From assembly GCF_036417845.1 (NCBI RefSeq), contig NC_090011.1, positions 1,942,726-2,006,725 on the forward strand: a DNA stretch of 64,000 nucleotides, written 5' to 3'. The notes under the pieces are model-generated. The model had not been told where the DNA came from. It ran no database searches and saw nothing but the letters and a program-made list of their open reading frames with translations. Source of the stretch: Apteryx mantelli. Its lineage: Eukaryota > Chordata > Aves > Apterygiformes > Apterygidae. Both the position numbers and the translations under genes were made by a program. Shown here one piece after another: positions 41,871-50,543 of the stretch (the first letter of the stretch is position 1; each line of letters starts with the position of its first letter).

Positions 41871-43015
41871 TTGCACCCCCCCACCCGTGGCATTGCACGA
41901 GCCCCCCCCCCCCCGGTTGCACGATTGCACCCCCCCATCCCCGTGCATCGCCCTGCACCGCACACGTGCCCCCCCCCCCACACGCCGAAGCCCACCGTGC
42001 GCCGCACGATTGCCCCCCCCCCCGCCTTGCACCCATCACTTGCACCCCCCCCCTTGCACGGACACATGGGTGCGTTGCACACCTGCCCCCCCCCACCGCC
42101 CCGTTCACACCCGCGGCTGCATTGCACGGGTGCAGCCGCCTCGCACCGATCCGCCCCCCCCATGCATTGCACGATTGCACCCCCCCCCTTGCACAGACAC
42201 CCCCCCCAGGTGCATTGCACGATTGCACCCGCCTTGCACTGATCACCCTGCGCATTGCACGATTGCGCCTCGCTTTGCACAGACCTGCAGGTGCGTTGCA
42301 CAACTGCACCCCGCCTCGCCCAGGCTGCCGGGTGCATCGCACGATTGCACCTTGCTTTGCACAGACCCCCCACGTGCATTGCACGATTGCACCCCGCCTT
42401 GCATTGCCCCCCACGTGCATTGCACAATTGCACCCCGCCTTGCACAGCCCCCCCGGGTGCATTACATAATTGCACTCTGCTTTGCACAGACCCCCACGTG
42501 CATTGCACAGTTGCACCTCACCTTGCACTGCCCCCCCCACGTGCATTGCACAATTGCACCCTGCCATGCACCGATCACCTTCTGCATTGCACGATTGCAC
42601 CCCGCCTTGCACAGACCCCCCCCCACGTGCATTGCACAACTGCACCCCGCCTTGCACAGATCACCTTGGGCATCGCACAGTCGCACCCCGCCTTGCACAG
42701 ACTCTCCCGGGTGCATTGCATAATTGCACCCCGCCTTGCACAGACACCCCCCCCTCCCCGGGTGCATTGCATAATTGCACTTCCTCTTGCACAGACCCCC
42801 CCCCGGGTGCATTGCACGATTGCACCCCGCCTTGCACAGATCACCACGTGCATTGCACGATTGCACCTTCTCTTGCACAGACCCCCCCGCGTGCATTGCA
42901 CAATTGCACCCCGCCATGCACCGATCACCACGTGCATTGCACGATTGCACCCTGCCTTGCACAAATCACCTTGTGCATTGCACGACTGCCCCCCCCCGCC
43001 TTGCACTGACTCCCC
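41871..43015. repeat. GTGCATTGCACGATTGCACC array
   Basis: Units of about 45-65 bases with TGCATTGCACGATTGCACC and CCGCCTTGCACAGA, best at 42170-43010. Confidence 0.88.
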
Positions 43016-43857
43016 CTGGGCATTGCACGCCCCTCCCCGGTGCACGGCCCCCCCCATCCCCCCCCCTTGCACCGACACCCCCCCCCCCGGTGCATCGCCC
43101 GGCCCCGTTAAACCGCCACCCCCGGTGCATTGCACGGCGCTCCCCGGTGCATTGCACGCCCCCGTTGCACGCCCTTCCCCGGTGCATTGCACGCGCCCGT
43201 TGCACGCCCCGCCCCGGTGCATCGCCCGGCCCCGTTACACCGGTGCCTCCCGGTGCATTGCACGCCCGCGTTGCACGCCCGGCCCCGTTACACACCCCGC
43301 CCCGCTGCACTGCACGCGCCCGTTGCACCGACCTCTCCCCGGTGCATCGCCCGGCCTCGTTGCACGCCCTTCCCCGGGGCATCGCCCGGCCCCGTTACAC
43401 CGCCCCCTCCCCGTGCATTGCACGGCCCCGTTGCACACCCGTCCCTGGGGCATCGCCCGGCCCCGTTACACCGCTTCCCCCTGTGCATTGCACGGCCTCG
43501 TTGCACGCCCGTCCCCGGGGCATCGCCCGGCCCCGTTACACCGCTTCCCCCTGTGCATCGCACGGCCCCGTTATCCCGATTCCCCCGGTGCATTGCACGG
43601 CCCCGTTATCCCGATTCTCCCGGTACATTGCACGGCCCCGTTACAGCGACCCCTCCCCGGCGCCTTGCACGGCCCCGTTACACCGAGCCCTCCCCGGTGC
43701 ATCGCCCGGCCCCGTTACAGCGCTCCCCCGGTGCATCGCCCGGCCCCGTTGCGCCGACCCCTCCCCGGTGCATTTCCCCGGCCCTCCCCAGGTGCGTCCC
43801 CGGGCCCCGTCGCACCGATCCCCCCCCCCCCAACCGGTTCCCGGGGCCCTGCCGTAC
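43016..43857. repeat. CGGTGCATTGCACGGCCCCG array
   Basis: Units of about 45-60 bases with CATTGCACG and GGCCCCGTTACACCG, related to the preceding array and ending at the putative 5' exon donor. Confidence 0.85.
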
Positions 43858-44040
43858 CTGCCGGCGGGGCCGGGCGCGGGGCGGCCCGCGGGGCCGGGGC
43901 CGGTGCGGAGCCCCCGGCGCGGCGCGGCGCGGCGCGGCCGGTGCCACCCCCAGCGGCCGCCTCCGCCGAGCCGCCGCCCCCCGCGCCGCCGCCGCCGCCC
44001 CGCCCCCAACGAGCCGCCGGCCCCGCCCCCTCGGGAGCGC
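43858..44040 (-). promoter_or_regulatory. SHANK1: CpG island with putative SHANK1 5' noncoding exon
   Basis: On the minus strand a CpG-saturated stretch with GCGGCGGCGG and CGCGCCGCGCC runs ends in CCGGCAG|GTACGG, a strong donor at 43858/43857. It lies about 0.6 kb beyond the EMC10 poly(A) signal and upstream of the SHANK1 start codon, with no other gene recognised between. That makes it the best candidate for the SHANK1 promoter and first exon. Transcription start not determinable. Confidence 0.45.
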
Positions 44041-44602
44041 CCCGCCCCCCCGGAACGGCAACGCCCCGGGAACGGCCCCGCCCCACCCCTGCCGCGGCAC
44101 CGGCAACGCCCCGGCAACGCCCCGCCCCCCCGTGAATGGCCCCGCCCCCGGGAACGGCAACGCCCCAGGAACGCCCCGCCCCTGCCGCGGCACCGGCAAC
44201 GCACCTGGGAATGCCCCGCCCCCCAGCAAAGCCCCGCCCCCAGGAACGCCCCACTCCCCCCGGAGCCTACTGCCGCGGCCCCGCCCCCCACCTGCGGCCC
44301 CGCCCCCCACCCGCTGGCACCTCCCTCCCCACCATCACCCCGCCCCGCCCACCAGACCCCGCCCCCCACACCCCACCCTAGCAGCACAGCCCCGCCCACC
44401 GGCCCCACCCCTCCCCGGGCACCCCACCCCTGCCGGCCCCGCCCCTCGGGGGTGCCCCGCCCCCCTTCACCCCAGCCCACCCCCCCCCTCCACGCAGAGG
44501 TCAAAGGCCACCCGGGGGGGGGGCCACCCCCCCACGCCCCCCCGGACTCCTGGGCCCCCACAGAGCACACAGCAGGCAGCCTGGGCGGGGGGGGAGGGGG
44601 GG
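44041..44602. repeat. C-rich intergenic stretch
   Basis: CCCCGCCCC, GGCAACGCCCC and GGAACGCCCC short repeats between the SHANK1 CpG island and the EMC10 poly(A) site. Possible GC-box cluster. Confidence 0.6.
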
Positions 44603-44608
44603 TTTATT
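44603..44608 (-). terminator. EMC10: EMC10 poly(A) signal AATAAA
   Basis: A canonical AATAAA on the minus strand about 100 bases past the stop, followed 20-40 bases later by a GT-rich stretch (TGTGTGCTCTGTGG). It implies a 3' UTR of only about 120 bases. Confidence 0.8.
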
Positions 44609-44706
44609 CAGTGCTGGGGCAGCAGCATTTACCCCCCCCCCCAACCCAACTGCCCCCCCACCCCCCCCATTTGCCCCCCCCCCGCCCCGGGGGGCAGGGG
44701 CGGCCC

Positions 44707-44814
44707 TCACCTGCCCCCCGCGCCCCCCCCGGCCCCGCTGCCCCCCCCCTGCCCCCCGGCGTCGGGCGCTCCGGACATCATGAGGAAGAGGACGATGGGG
44801 ATGATGTACATCCA
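44707..44814 (-). CDS. EMC10: EMC10 last coding exon (membrane anchor)
   Basis: Encodes [20 protein letters not shown] and a glycine-rich tail ending GGR-stop (TGA at 44709-44707). The hydrophobic run is the single transmembrane helix. Confidence 0.95.
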   Translation of the reverse strand, partial: WMYIIPIVLFLMMSGAPDAGGQGGGSGAGGGAGGR

Positions 44815-47800
44815 CTGCGGGGAGAAACGGGGGGGGGGGGGTCAGACCCACGCGCACCCCCCCGGGCCCCCCTAAACCCCCCCAGAACCCCCCAACCCCC
44901 CCCTCAAGCCAGCTGGGACCCCCCCCCGGGCTGGAAAAGGGGGTTGGGGGCTATGGGGGGGTTCCATGGGAGCCGGGGAGGGTTTGGGGGGGCCCTAGGA
45001 CTGGGTTGGGGGGGGGATATAGCGGGCCCAGAAGGGGTGGGGGGATTTGGGGGGCCCAGGGGGGGTTTGGGGGGGCCCTAGGACTAGATCGGGGGGAGTG
45101 GGAGGACCCAGGAGGACCTGGGGGGGGGATTTGGGGGGGCCAGAGGGGTTTGGGGGGGCCCTAGGACTAGATCGGGGGGAGTGGGGGGACCCAGGACGAC
45201 TTGGGGGGGGATTTGGGGGGGCCAGAGGGGTTTGGGGGGGCCCTAGGACTGGAGTGGGGGGAGTGGGGGGCGCCAGGAGGACCTGGGGGGGGGATTTGGG
45301 GGGCCCAGGGTGGGTTTGGGGGGGGCCCTAGAGCAGGGCTGGGGGGAATTGGGGGGCTCAGGGTGCCTTTGGGGCAATTTGGGGGGGGCCAAAAGGCGCT
45401 GGGGGGGGGCCTAGAGCAGCGTTGGGGGCATTTGGGGGGCCCGGGAGGCGTTTGGGGGACCCCAGAAGGGTCGGGGGGGGTTGGGGGGGGCCAGGATGGA
45501 TTTGGGGGACCCACAGAGGACCCTGATGGGCCCCGGCCGGGTTTTGGGGGGGCTCCGGAGGGATTTGGGGTGAATTTGGGGGGCAGATGAGGGAATCCAG
45601 GAGGTTTGGGGACCCAAGGAGGGTGTTTGGGTGCGGGGGGGGGCCAGGAGGGGTTTTGGGGGGGCCCAGGGGCAGCGTGACATATTTTGGGGTGTCCGGG
45701 GGATTTTGGGGGGCCCCTTAGGGGGAATTTGGGGGGATTTTCCCAACCCCAGGAGAAGGCAGGGACGAGCCCGAGATGGGAGGATCGGGAGGGGATTGGG
45801 GGGGGGCTACAGGATTTGGGGGGGCTCCGAGGGGACTTGGGGGGGTCGGGGGGATTGGGGGGGGTCGGGGGGATTTGGGGGGGTCGGGGGGATTTGGGGG
45901 GGCCCCCTACGTATTTGGCGAAGAAGGATTTCTGCTCCTGGGGGTTCTTGGCCCGCTGGGCCTGCTCCTGCTCCAGGCGCTCGATGAAGGCGGCCGTCTC
46001 GGGGCTGGGGGGGGGAAAAAGGGGGTGTCCGGGGGGTCCCCCCAAACCTGGCACCCCCAAAAAGCCCCCCCCAGCACCGATGGAGCCCCCCGAAATGTGG
46101 GAACCCCGAAACGCCCCCTCTCTGGCACCGACGGGGCCCCTGAAATGAGGGAATCCCGAAACAACCCCCCTGGCACCGATGGGGCCCCCCCAAAACGTGG
46201 GACCCCCCCCCGAAACGCCCCCCCCGGCACCGATGGGGCCCCCCCCAAAACGTGGGACCCCCCCGAAATGCCCCCCCGGCACCGATGGGGCCCCGCGAAA
46301 TGAGGGAACCCCAAAACGCCCCCCCCCAGCACGGACTGGGCCCCCCAAAATGTTCCCCCCCGGCACTGATGCTGCCCCCCAAAATGTCCCCAAATTGGGG
46401 CTCACGTGGCCCCCCCCCAAATGTCCCCCCAAGCCATGTGCCCCCCCCCCAGCCACTGTGTCCCTCCCCCTCAAGGGTCACCGTGTCCCATGTCTGTCCC
46501 CAGGGCCACCGTGCCCCCCCCATGTCCCCCCCAAGGGTCACTGTGTCCCCATGTCCCCCCCCCCATGGCCATCACGTTCCCCCATGTCCCCCCCAAAGGG
46601 CCACCACGTCCCCCCCACAGGGTCACTGCACGTCCCCCCCATACGATCACTGTGCTGCTGTGTGTCCCACCTCCATAGCGTCCCCATGTCCCCCCCCCAT
46701 GTCCCCACGTGTCCCCCCCCCGGCACTCAAGCCATGGAGACGTTGAAGACCTCCACGTTGATGTCCTCCACCGTGTCTCCCTGTTCCCCTCTCCCACACT
46801 GTCCCCGGATCCTGCTGTGTCCCCCATGGAGCATCTCCGAGTCTCCCCGTGTCCCCACAGGGTCCCCACGTGTCCCCCCATGTCCCCGCGTGTCCCCAAG
46901 GCACTCACATAGCAGCGGGCACGGGCTGGCGCAGGGCCACGGAGGTGTTGAAGACCTCCAGGTCGACGTCCTCCACCATGTGCCCCCCATACTGTCCCCA
47001 TAACCACCCCCTAGTGTCCCTGTGTCCCTCCGTGTCCCCACAAGGTCCCCGTGTGTCCCCAAAGCACTCACGTGGTGGCGGGCACAGGCTGGCGCAGGGC
47101 CACGGAAGCGTTGAAGACCTCCATGTTGACGTTCTCCACTGCATCCTCCCCGTATTACCCCCGCGTCCACCCCAGAGCGTCCCCGTGTCCCCCCGTGTCC
47201 CCAAAGCACTCACGTGGTGGTGGGCACGGGCTGGCGCAGGGCCACGGAGGCGTTGAAGACCTCCACGTTGACGTTCTCCACCGCATCCTCCCCATATTGC
47301 CCCCGTGTCCACCCCATAGCGTCCCCGTGTCCCCCCCATGTCCCCGCATGTCCCCAAGGCACTCACACGGCGGCGGGCACGGGATGGCGCAGGGCCACGG
47401 AGGTGTTGAAGACCTCCAGGTCGACGTCCTCCACCATGTGCCCCCCATACCGTCCCCATAACCACCCCCTAGTGTCCCTGTGTCCCTCCGTGTCCCCACA
47501 AGGTCCCCGTGTGTCCCCAAAGCACTCACGTGGTGGCGGGCACAGGCTGGCGCAGGGCCACGGAAGCGTTGAAGACCTCCACGTTGACGTTCTCCACTGC
47601 ATCCTCCCCATATTGCCTCTGTGTCCACCCCATAGCGTCCCCGCGTCCCCCCGCGTCCCCCCGTGTCCCCAAGGCACTCACACGGCGGCGGGCACGGGCT
47701 GGCGCAGGGCCACGGAGGTGTTGAAGAGCTCCAGGTCGACGTCCTCCACCTCAGCGCCGCGGCAGGCGCCCGGCACGGCCACCACGGCCACGGCCACCAC

Positions 47801-49081
47801 GTTGCCGGCCACGTCCACGTGCAGCGTCAGGCGGTCCGAGAGGTGCGACTCCACCATGGCGCACTGCGGGGCGCCCGCGGGTGACGGGGGGCGCAGGGTG
47901 ACCCCGAGATGGCACGGGGGGCGATAAGGGGGGGCGTGGGGTGAGCCAGGGGCAAGAAGGGGGGCATGGGGTGGCCCCGTGAGCGTATGGGGGGCAATTA
48001 GAGGGTAACAGGGGGAGCCAGGGGCAATAAGGGGGGGGCAATAAGGGGGCATGAGGTGACCCCAAGAGGGTGGGGGGGGCAATAGGGGGGTAACAGGGGG
48101 AGCCAGGGGGCAATTGGGGGGGCAATGGGGGGGCATGGGGTGACCCCAAGAAGGTATGGGGGGGCAATAAGGGGGCAGAGGGGGAGCCAGGGGCAATAGG
48201 GGGAGCAATGGGGGGGGCACAAGGTGACACCATGAGGGTATGGGGGGCATTGGGGGGGGGACAAGGGGCACAGAGAGAGCTGGGGGCAACAGGGGGGGCA
48301 AATGGGGAGCATGGGGTGACCCCGAGAGGATGGGGGGGGCAAAAAGGGGACAGAAGGGGACACAAGGTGGGGGGGGGTTATAGGGGGGCAATAGCAGGCA
48401 AGGGGGGGAGCACAGGGGTAATAGGGGAACAGGGAGCAATTGGGGGCACAGGGGGCAATTAGGGGGCACCGGGGGCAATCGGGGGGCACCGAGGACCAAG
48501 GAGGGGCCCAGGGAGACCCCACCCCCAATGTTGCCGGGGGGGGGGAGGAATTCGGGGGGCCGCCCCCCCCCCCCCCCACACTTACCGCCCGCACGAAGGA
48601 GGTGACGTACTCGGCCCCGCTCTCATCGCCGGCGCCCGGCGGCTTGCGGGGAACCCGCACCCGGTAGAGCCCGTCGCGGGCCGCCACGTCCTGGGGGGGG
48701 GGCAGCGGGTGAAAGCGTGAACCCCAAATTGTCGTCCCCCCCCCCAAAAAAAACCCCCAAAAAGCCTCGGCTCGCAGGGGCTCACCCGGAGCTTGGCGCG
48801 CTCCTCCTCGCTGAGCTGCTTCTGCGCCAGCGAGAGGCCGGGCTCGGCCGCGGGGCTCCACGCCAGCGTCCCCCGCTTGCGGAAGCGGATGCTGTCGTCT
48901 GGAAAAGGGGCGGCGGGATTCGGGGTGGGGGGGGGGGAAAACGGGATCGCCCCGATGGGTGTTGTTCCCCTCCCTCCCCCCCCCCGGCGGCACCCTGGGG
49001 TGCCCCGGACTCACCCAGCTCGAAGGAGTGCTCCAGCGTCAGGGTGAAGCCGCAGGTCTCGGCGTCGCGGCCCTCAGCGGC
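44707..49081 (-). CDS. EMC10: EMC10 gene, coding span (first exon missing; exons listed separately)
   Basis: EMC10 is a subunit of the ER membrane protein complex, which inserts tail-anchored and multipass proteins into the ER membrane; it has a lumenal beta-sandwich domain and one C-terminal membrane anchor. Six exons give about 222 residues without a frame break: [124 protein letters not shown] and the membrane segment [13 protein letters not shown] with a glycine-rich tail ending GGR. Mammalian EMC10 is about 260 residues; the missing part is the signal-peptide exon. MYBPC2 is the upstream neighbour in mammals too. The final AGG TGA G could also act as a splice donor for an alternative C-terminus. 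Confidence 0.95.
44815..45910. repeat. GGGGGGATTTGGGGGG array (EMC10 intron)
   Basis: About 45010-45330 has roughly 75-base units with GGGGGCCCTAGGACTAGATC. The rest is irregular G-rich repeat. Confidence 0.82.
45911..46004 (-). CDS. EMC10: EMC10 exon 6
   Basis: Encodes [20 protein letters not shown] then [11 protein letters not shown], nearly identical to mammalian EMC10. Donor TAC|GTAGGG. Confidence 0.96.
46005..46720. repeat. two minisatellites (EMC10 intron)
   Basis: 46030-46400 has roughly 45-55-base units with GGCACCGATGGGGCCCCCC; 46440-46720 has CCCATGTCCCCCCC units. Confidence 0.82.
46721..47681 (-). repeat. tandem array seeded by the 3' end of EMC10 exon 5
   Basis: Six exon-like copies (donor sides at about 46723, 46910, 47065, 47207, 47358 and 47523) spaced 142-187 bases. 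Each intact copy has about 75 bases homologous to [20 protein letters not shown] and a GTGAGTGCC donor. Two sequence types alternate, and a roughly 460-base block is duplicated within the array. Confidence 0.9.
47682..47863 (-). CDS. EMC10: EMC10 exon 5
   Basis: Encodes [40 protein letters not shown] and [20 protein letters not shown], ending GCC GT|GTGAGT. Its last roughly 75 bases plus the donor have been copied about six times into the next intron. Confidence 0.95.
47864..48585. repeat. GGGGGCAATAAGGGGGCATG array
   Basis: Units of about 20-60 bases with GGGGCAATAGGGGG and GGGGTGACCCCAAGA, best at 47930-48480. Confidence 0.85.
48586..48690 (-). CDS. EMC10: EMC10 exon 4
   Basis: Encodes [20 protein letters not shown] then [15 protein letters not shown], phase 0 on both sides (CAG|GAC, GCG|GTAAGT). 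Confidence 0.95.
48786..48898 (-). CDS. EMC10: EMC10 exon 3
   Basis: Encodes [20 protein letters not shown] then [18 protein letters not shown]. Borders CAG|AC and CGG|GTGAGC. Confidence 0.95.
49015..49081 (-). CDS. EMC10: EMC10 exon 2
   Basis: Encodes [20 protein letters not shown] then EL, bounded by CCAAAG|GCC and CTG G|GTGAGT. The acceptor is the best available but its AAAG end is unusual, so the 5' edge may be off by a few bases. Confidence 0.85.
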
Positions 49082-49485
49082 CTTTGGGGGGGGGAGAGGG
49101 GACGGGGGTCACGCTCTGCGCCGGGGGACCTCGGCGGCCGGGACACCCCCAAACCAGGGCACTCAGGCAGCCAGGACCCTAGAGCCCCCCCCCCCGAACG
49201 GGGGTGCCCGGGACACCCCCAAACCGGGGCACCCAGACAGCCGGGACATCCCCAAACCGGGGGACCCAGACAGCCGGGAACCTGGAGCCCCCCCTGAGCC
49301 AGGGCACCCGGGACACCCCCAAACCAGGGGACCCAGGCAGCCGGGACCCCAGGGCCCCCCCGAGCCAGGGCACCCGGGACACCCCCAAACTGGGGGACCC
49401 AGATGTCCAGGACCCTGGACCCCCCCCCCCAAGCTGGGGCACCCAGACGTCCGGGACCTCCGGGCGTCCGGCCCAGCACCCACCC
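49082..49485. repeat. ACCCAGACAGCCGGGAC array
   Basis: Units of about 20-30 bases with GGGCACCCGGGACACCCC. The CCAGACGTCCGGGAC variant resembles the CCCAGGCGTCCGGG family. Confidence 0.8.
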
Positions 49486-49754
49486 TGATGCATATTAATA
49501 AGCCAAAGCACCGCCCCCTCATGCATATGCATCAATGTACCCCCATATTAACAGGCTACAGCCATGGGTTCTCTACCCTTCATGCATATGCATGAGCCAG
49601 ACCCTGGCTCCACCCCTTCCTGGTTAATGAGCCCGCAGGTGCCTTGTCTTATGAATATTCATGAGCGGCAATGAAGCTTTTGCCCAGCTACCAGAGCCCC
49701 CACAGCCGGTCTTGCCCCTAATGAATATTAATGAGCTCCCTTTGTGACGACACA
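49486..49754. promoter_or_regulatory. array of five MORE-like POU-dimer motifs
   Basis: Unusually AT-containing for this window. Twelve-base near-palindromes at 49488 (ATGCATATTAAT), 49521 and 49582 (both ATGCATATGCAT), 49651 (ATGAATATTCAT) and 49721 (ATGAATATTAAT), mostly 60-70 bases apart. ATGCATATGCAT is the published MORE site for Oct-factor dimers. It lies just upstream of the first EMC10 exon seen, so it could be EMC10 promoter or merely a short tandem repeat. Confidence 0.5.
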
Positions 49755-49954
49755 NNNNNNNNNNNNNNNNNNNNNNNNNNNNNNNNNNNNNNNNNNNNNN
49801 NNNNNNNNNNNNNNNNNNNNNNNNNNNNNNNNNNNNNNNNNNNNNNNNNNNNNNNNNNNNNNNNNNNNNNNNNNNNNNNNNNNNNNNNNNNNNNNNNNNN
49901 NNNNNNNNNNNNNNNNNNNNNNNNNNNNNNNNNNNNNNNNNNNNNNNNNNNNNN
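49755..49954. other. assembly gap, 200 N
   Basis: Exactly 200 N, a conventional placeholder, so the true length is unknown. It lies between the last MYBPC2 exon seen and the first EMC10 exon seen. Confidence 0.99.
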
Positions 49955-50349
49955 TAGGCCTGCTCCCAGCACTCCTGGCGTTCCCAGCGTTCCCAGGTCT
50001 CCCAGCAGGCCTGCTCCTGGCATTCCCAGCATTCCAGCGCTCCCAGCAGGCCCATTCCCAGCACTCCCAGCGTCCCAGCAGGCCTGTTCCCAGCATTCCC
50101 AGTGCTCCCAGCAGGCCCATTCCCAGCTCTCTCAGTAGACCCATTCCCAGCATTCCAGTGCTCCCAGCAGGCCCGTTCCCAGCAGCACAGTTCTCCCAAC
50201 AGGCCCATTCTCAGTGCTCCCAGCAGGCCCGTTCCCCAGCGCTCCCAGCGTTCCCAGCAGGCCCGTTCGCCAGCAGCTCCCAAGCGTTCCCCAGCTCTCC
50301 CAGCGCTCCCAGCAGGCCCAGCATTCCCGGCGCTCCGGGCGGGGCGCAC
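49955..50349. repeat. CCCAGCAGGCCCGTTCCCAG array
   Basis: Units of about 18-36 bases running from the gap to the last MYBPC2 exon seen. Confidence 0.88.
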
Positions 50350-50543
50350 CGACGACGCGGAGGCGCAGGCTGGCCGTGTCCTCCATGTTCTCGATGCGCA
50401 CGCTCAGCTCGTACTGGCCCGAGTGCTGCCGCCCGGCCGCCCGGATGAAGAACACCGTGTCCAGCTCCGACGTGCGGATGTTCACGTCCCTCGGCCAGCG
50501 GCTGCCCCTCCTTGCTCCAGGTCACCTGCGGCCGCGGCTTCCC
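50350..50543 (-). CDS. MYBPC2: MYBPC2 exon (C8), last one before the gap
   Basis: Encodes [19 protein letters not shown], then [40 protein letters not shown] and LRLRVV. One surplus G at GAGGGACG. Donor GTC G|GTGCGC; the next exon, expected to begin C9, is not in the window. Confidence 0.93.

Noticed and set aside
43016-43857. Retroviral or LTR element suggested by repeated CCCCGTTACACCG
   Set aside because: Simple tandem periodicity, no paired LTR ends, primer-binding site or reverse-transcriptase frame.
46721-47600. Duplicated functional EMC10 exons
   Set aside because: Copies keep the donor but have no proper acceptor or pyrimidine tract, and carry only part of the exon.
49486-49754. snRNA or tRNA promoter or gene
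   Set aside because: Octamer-like palindromes are present but no snRNA, tRNA A/B box or hairpin set was recognised next to them.
49755-49954. Open frames reported across the N run
   Set aside because: They exist only because N bases cannot encode stops.
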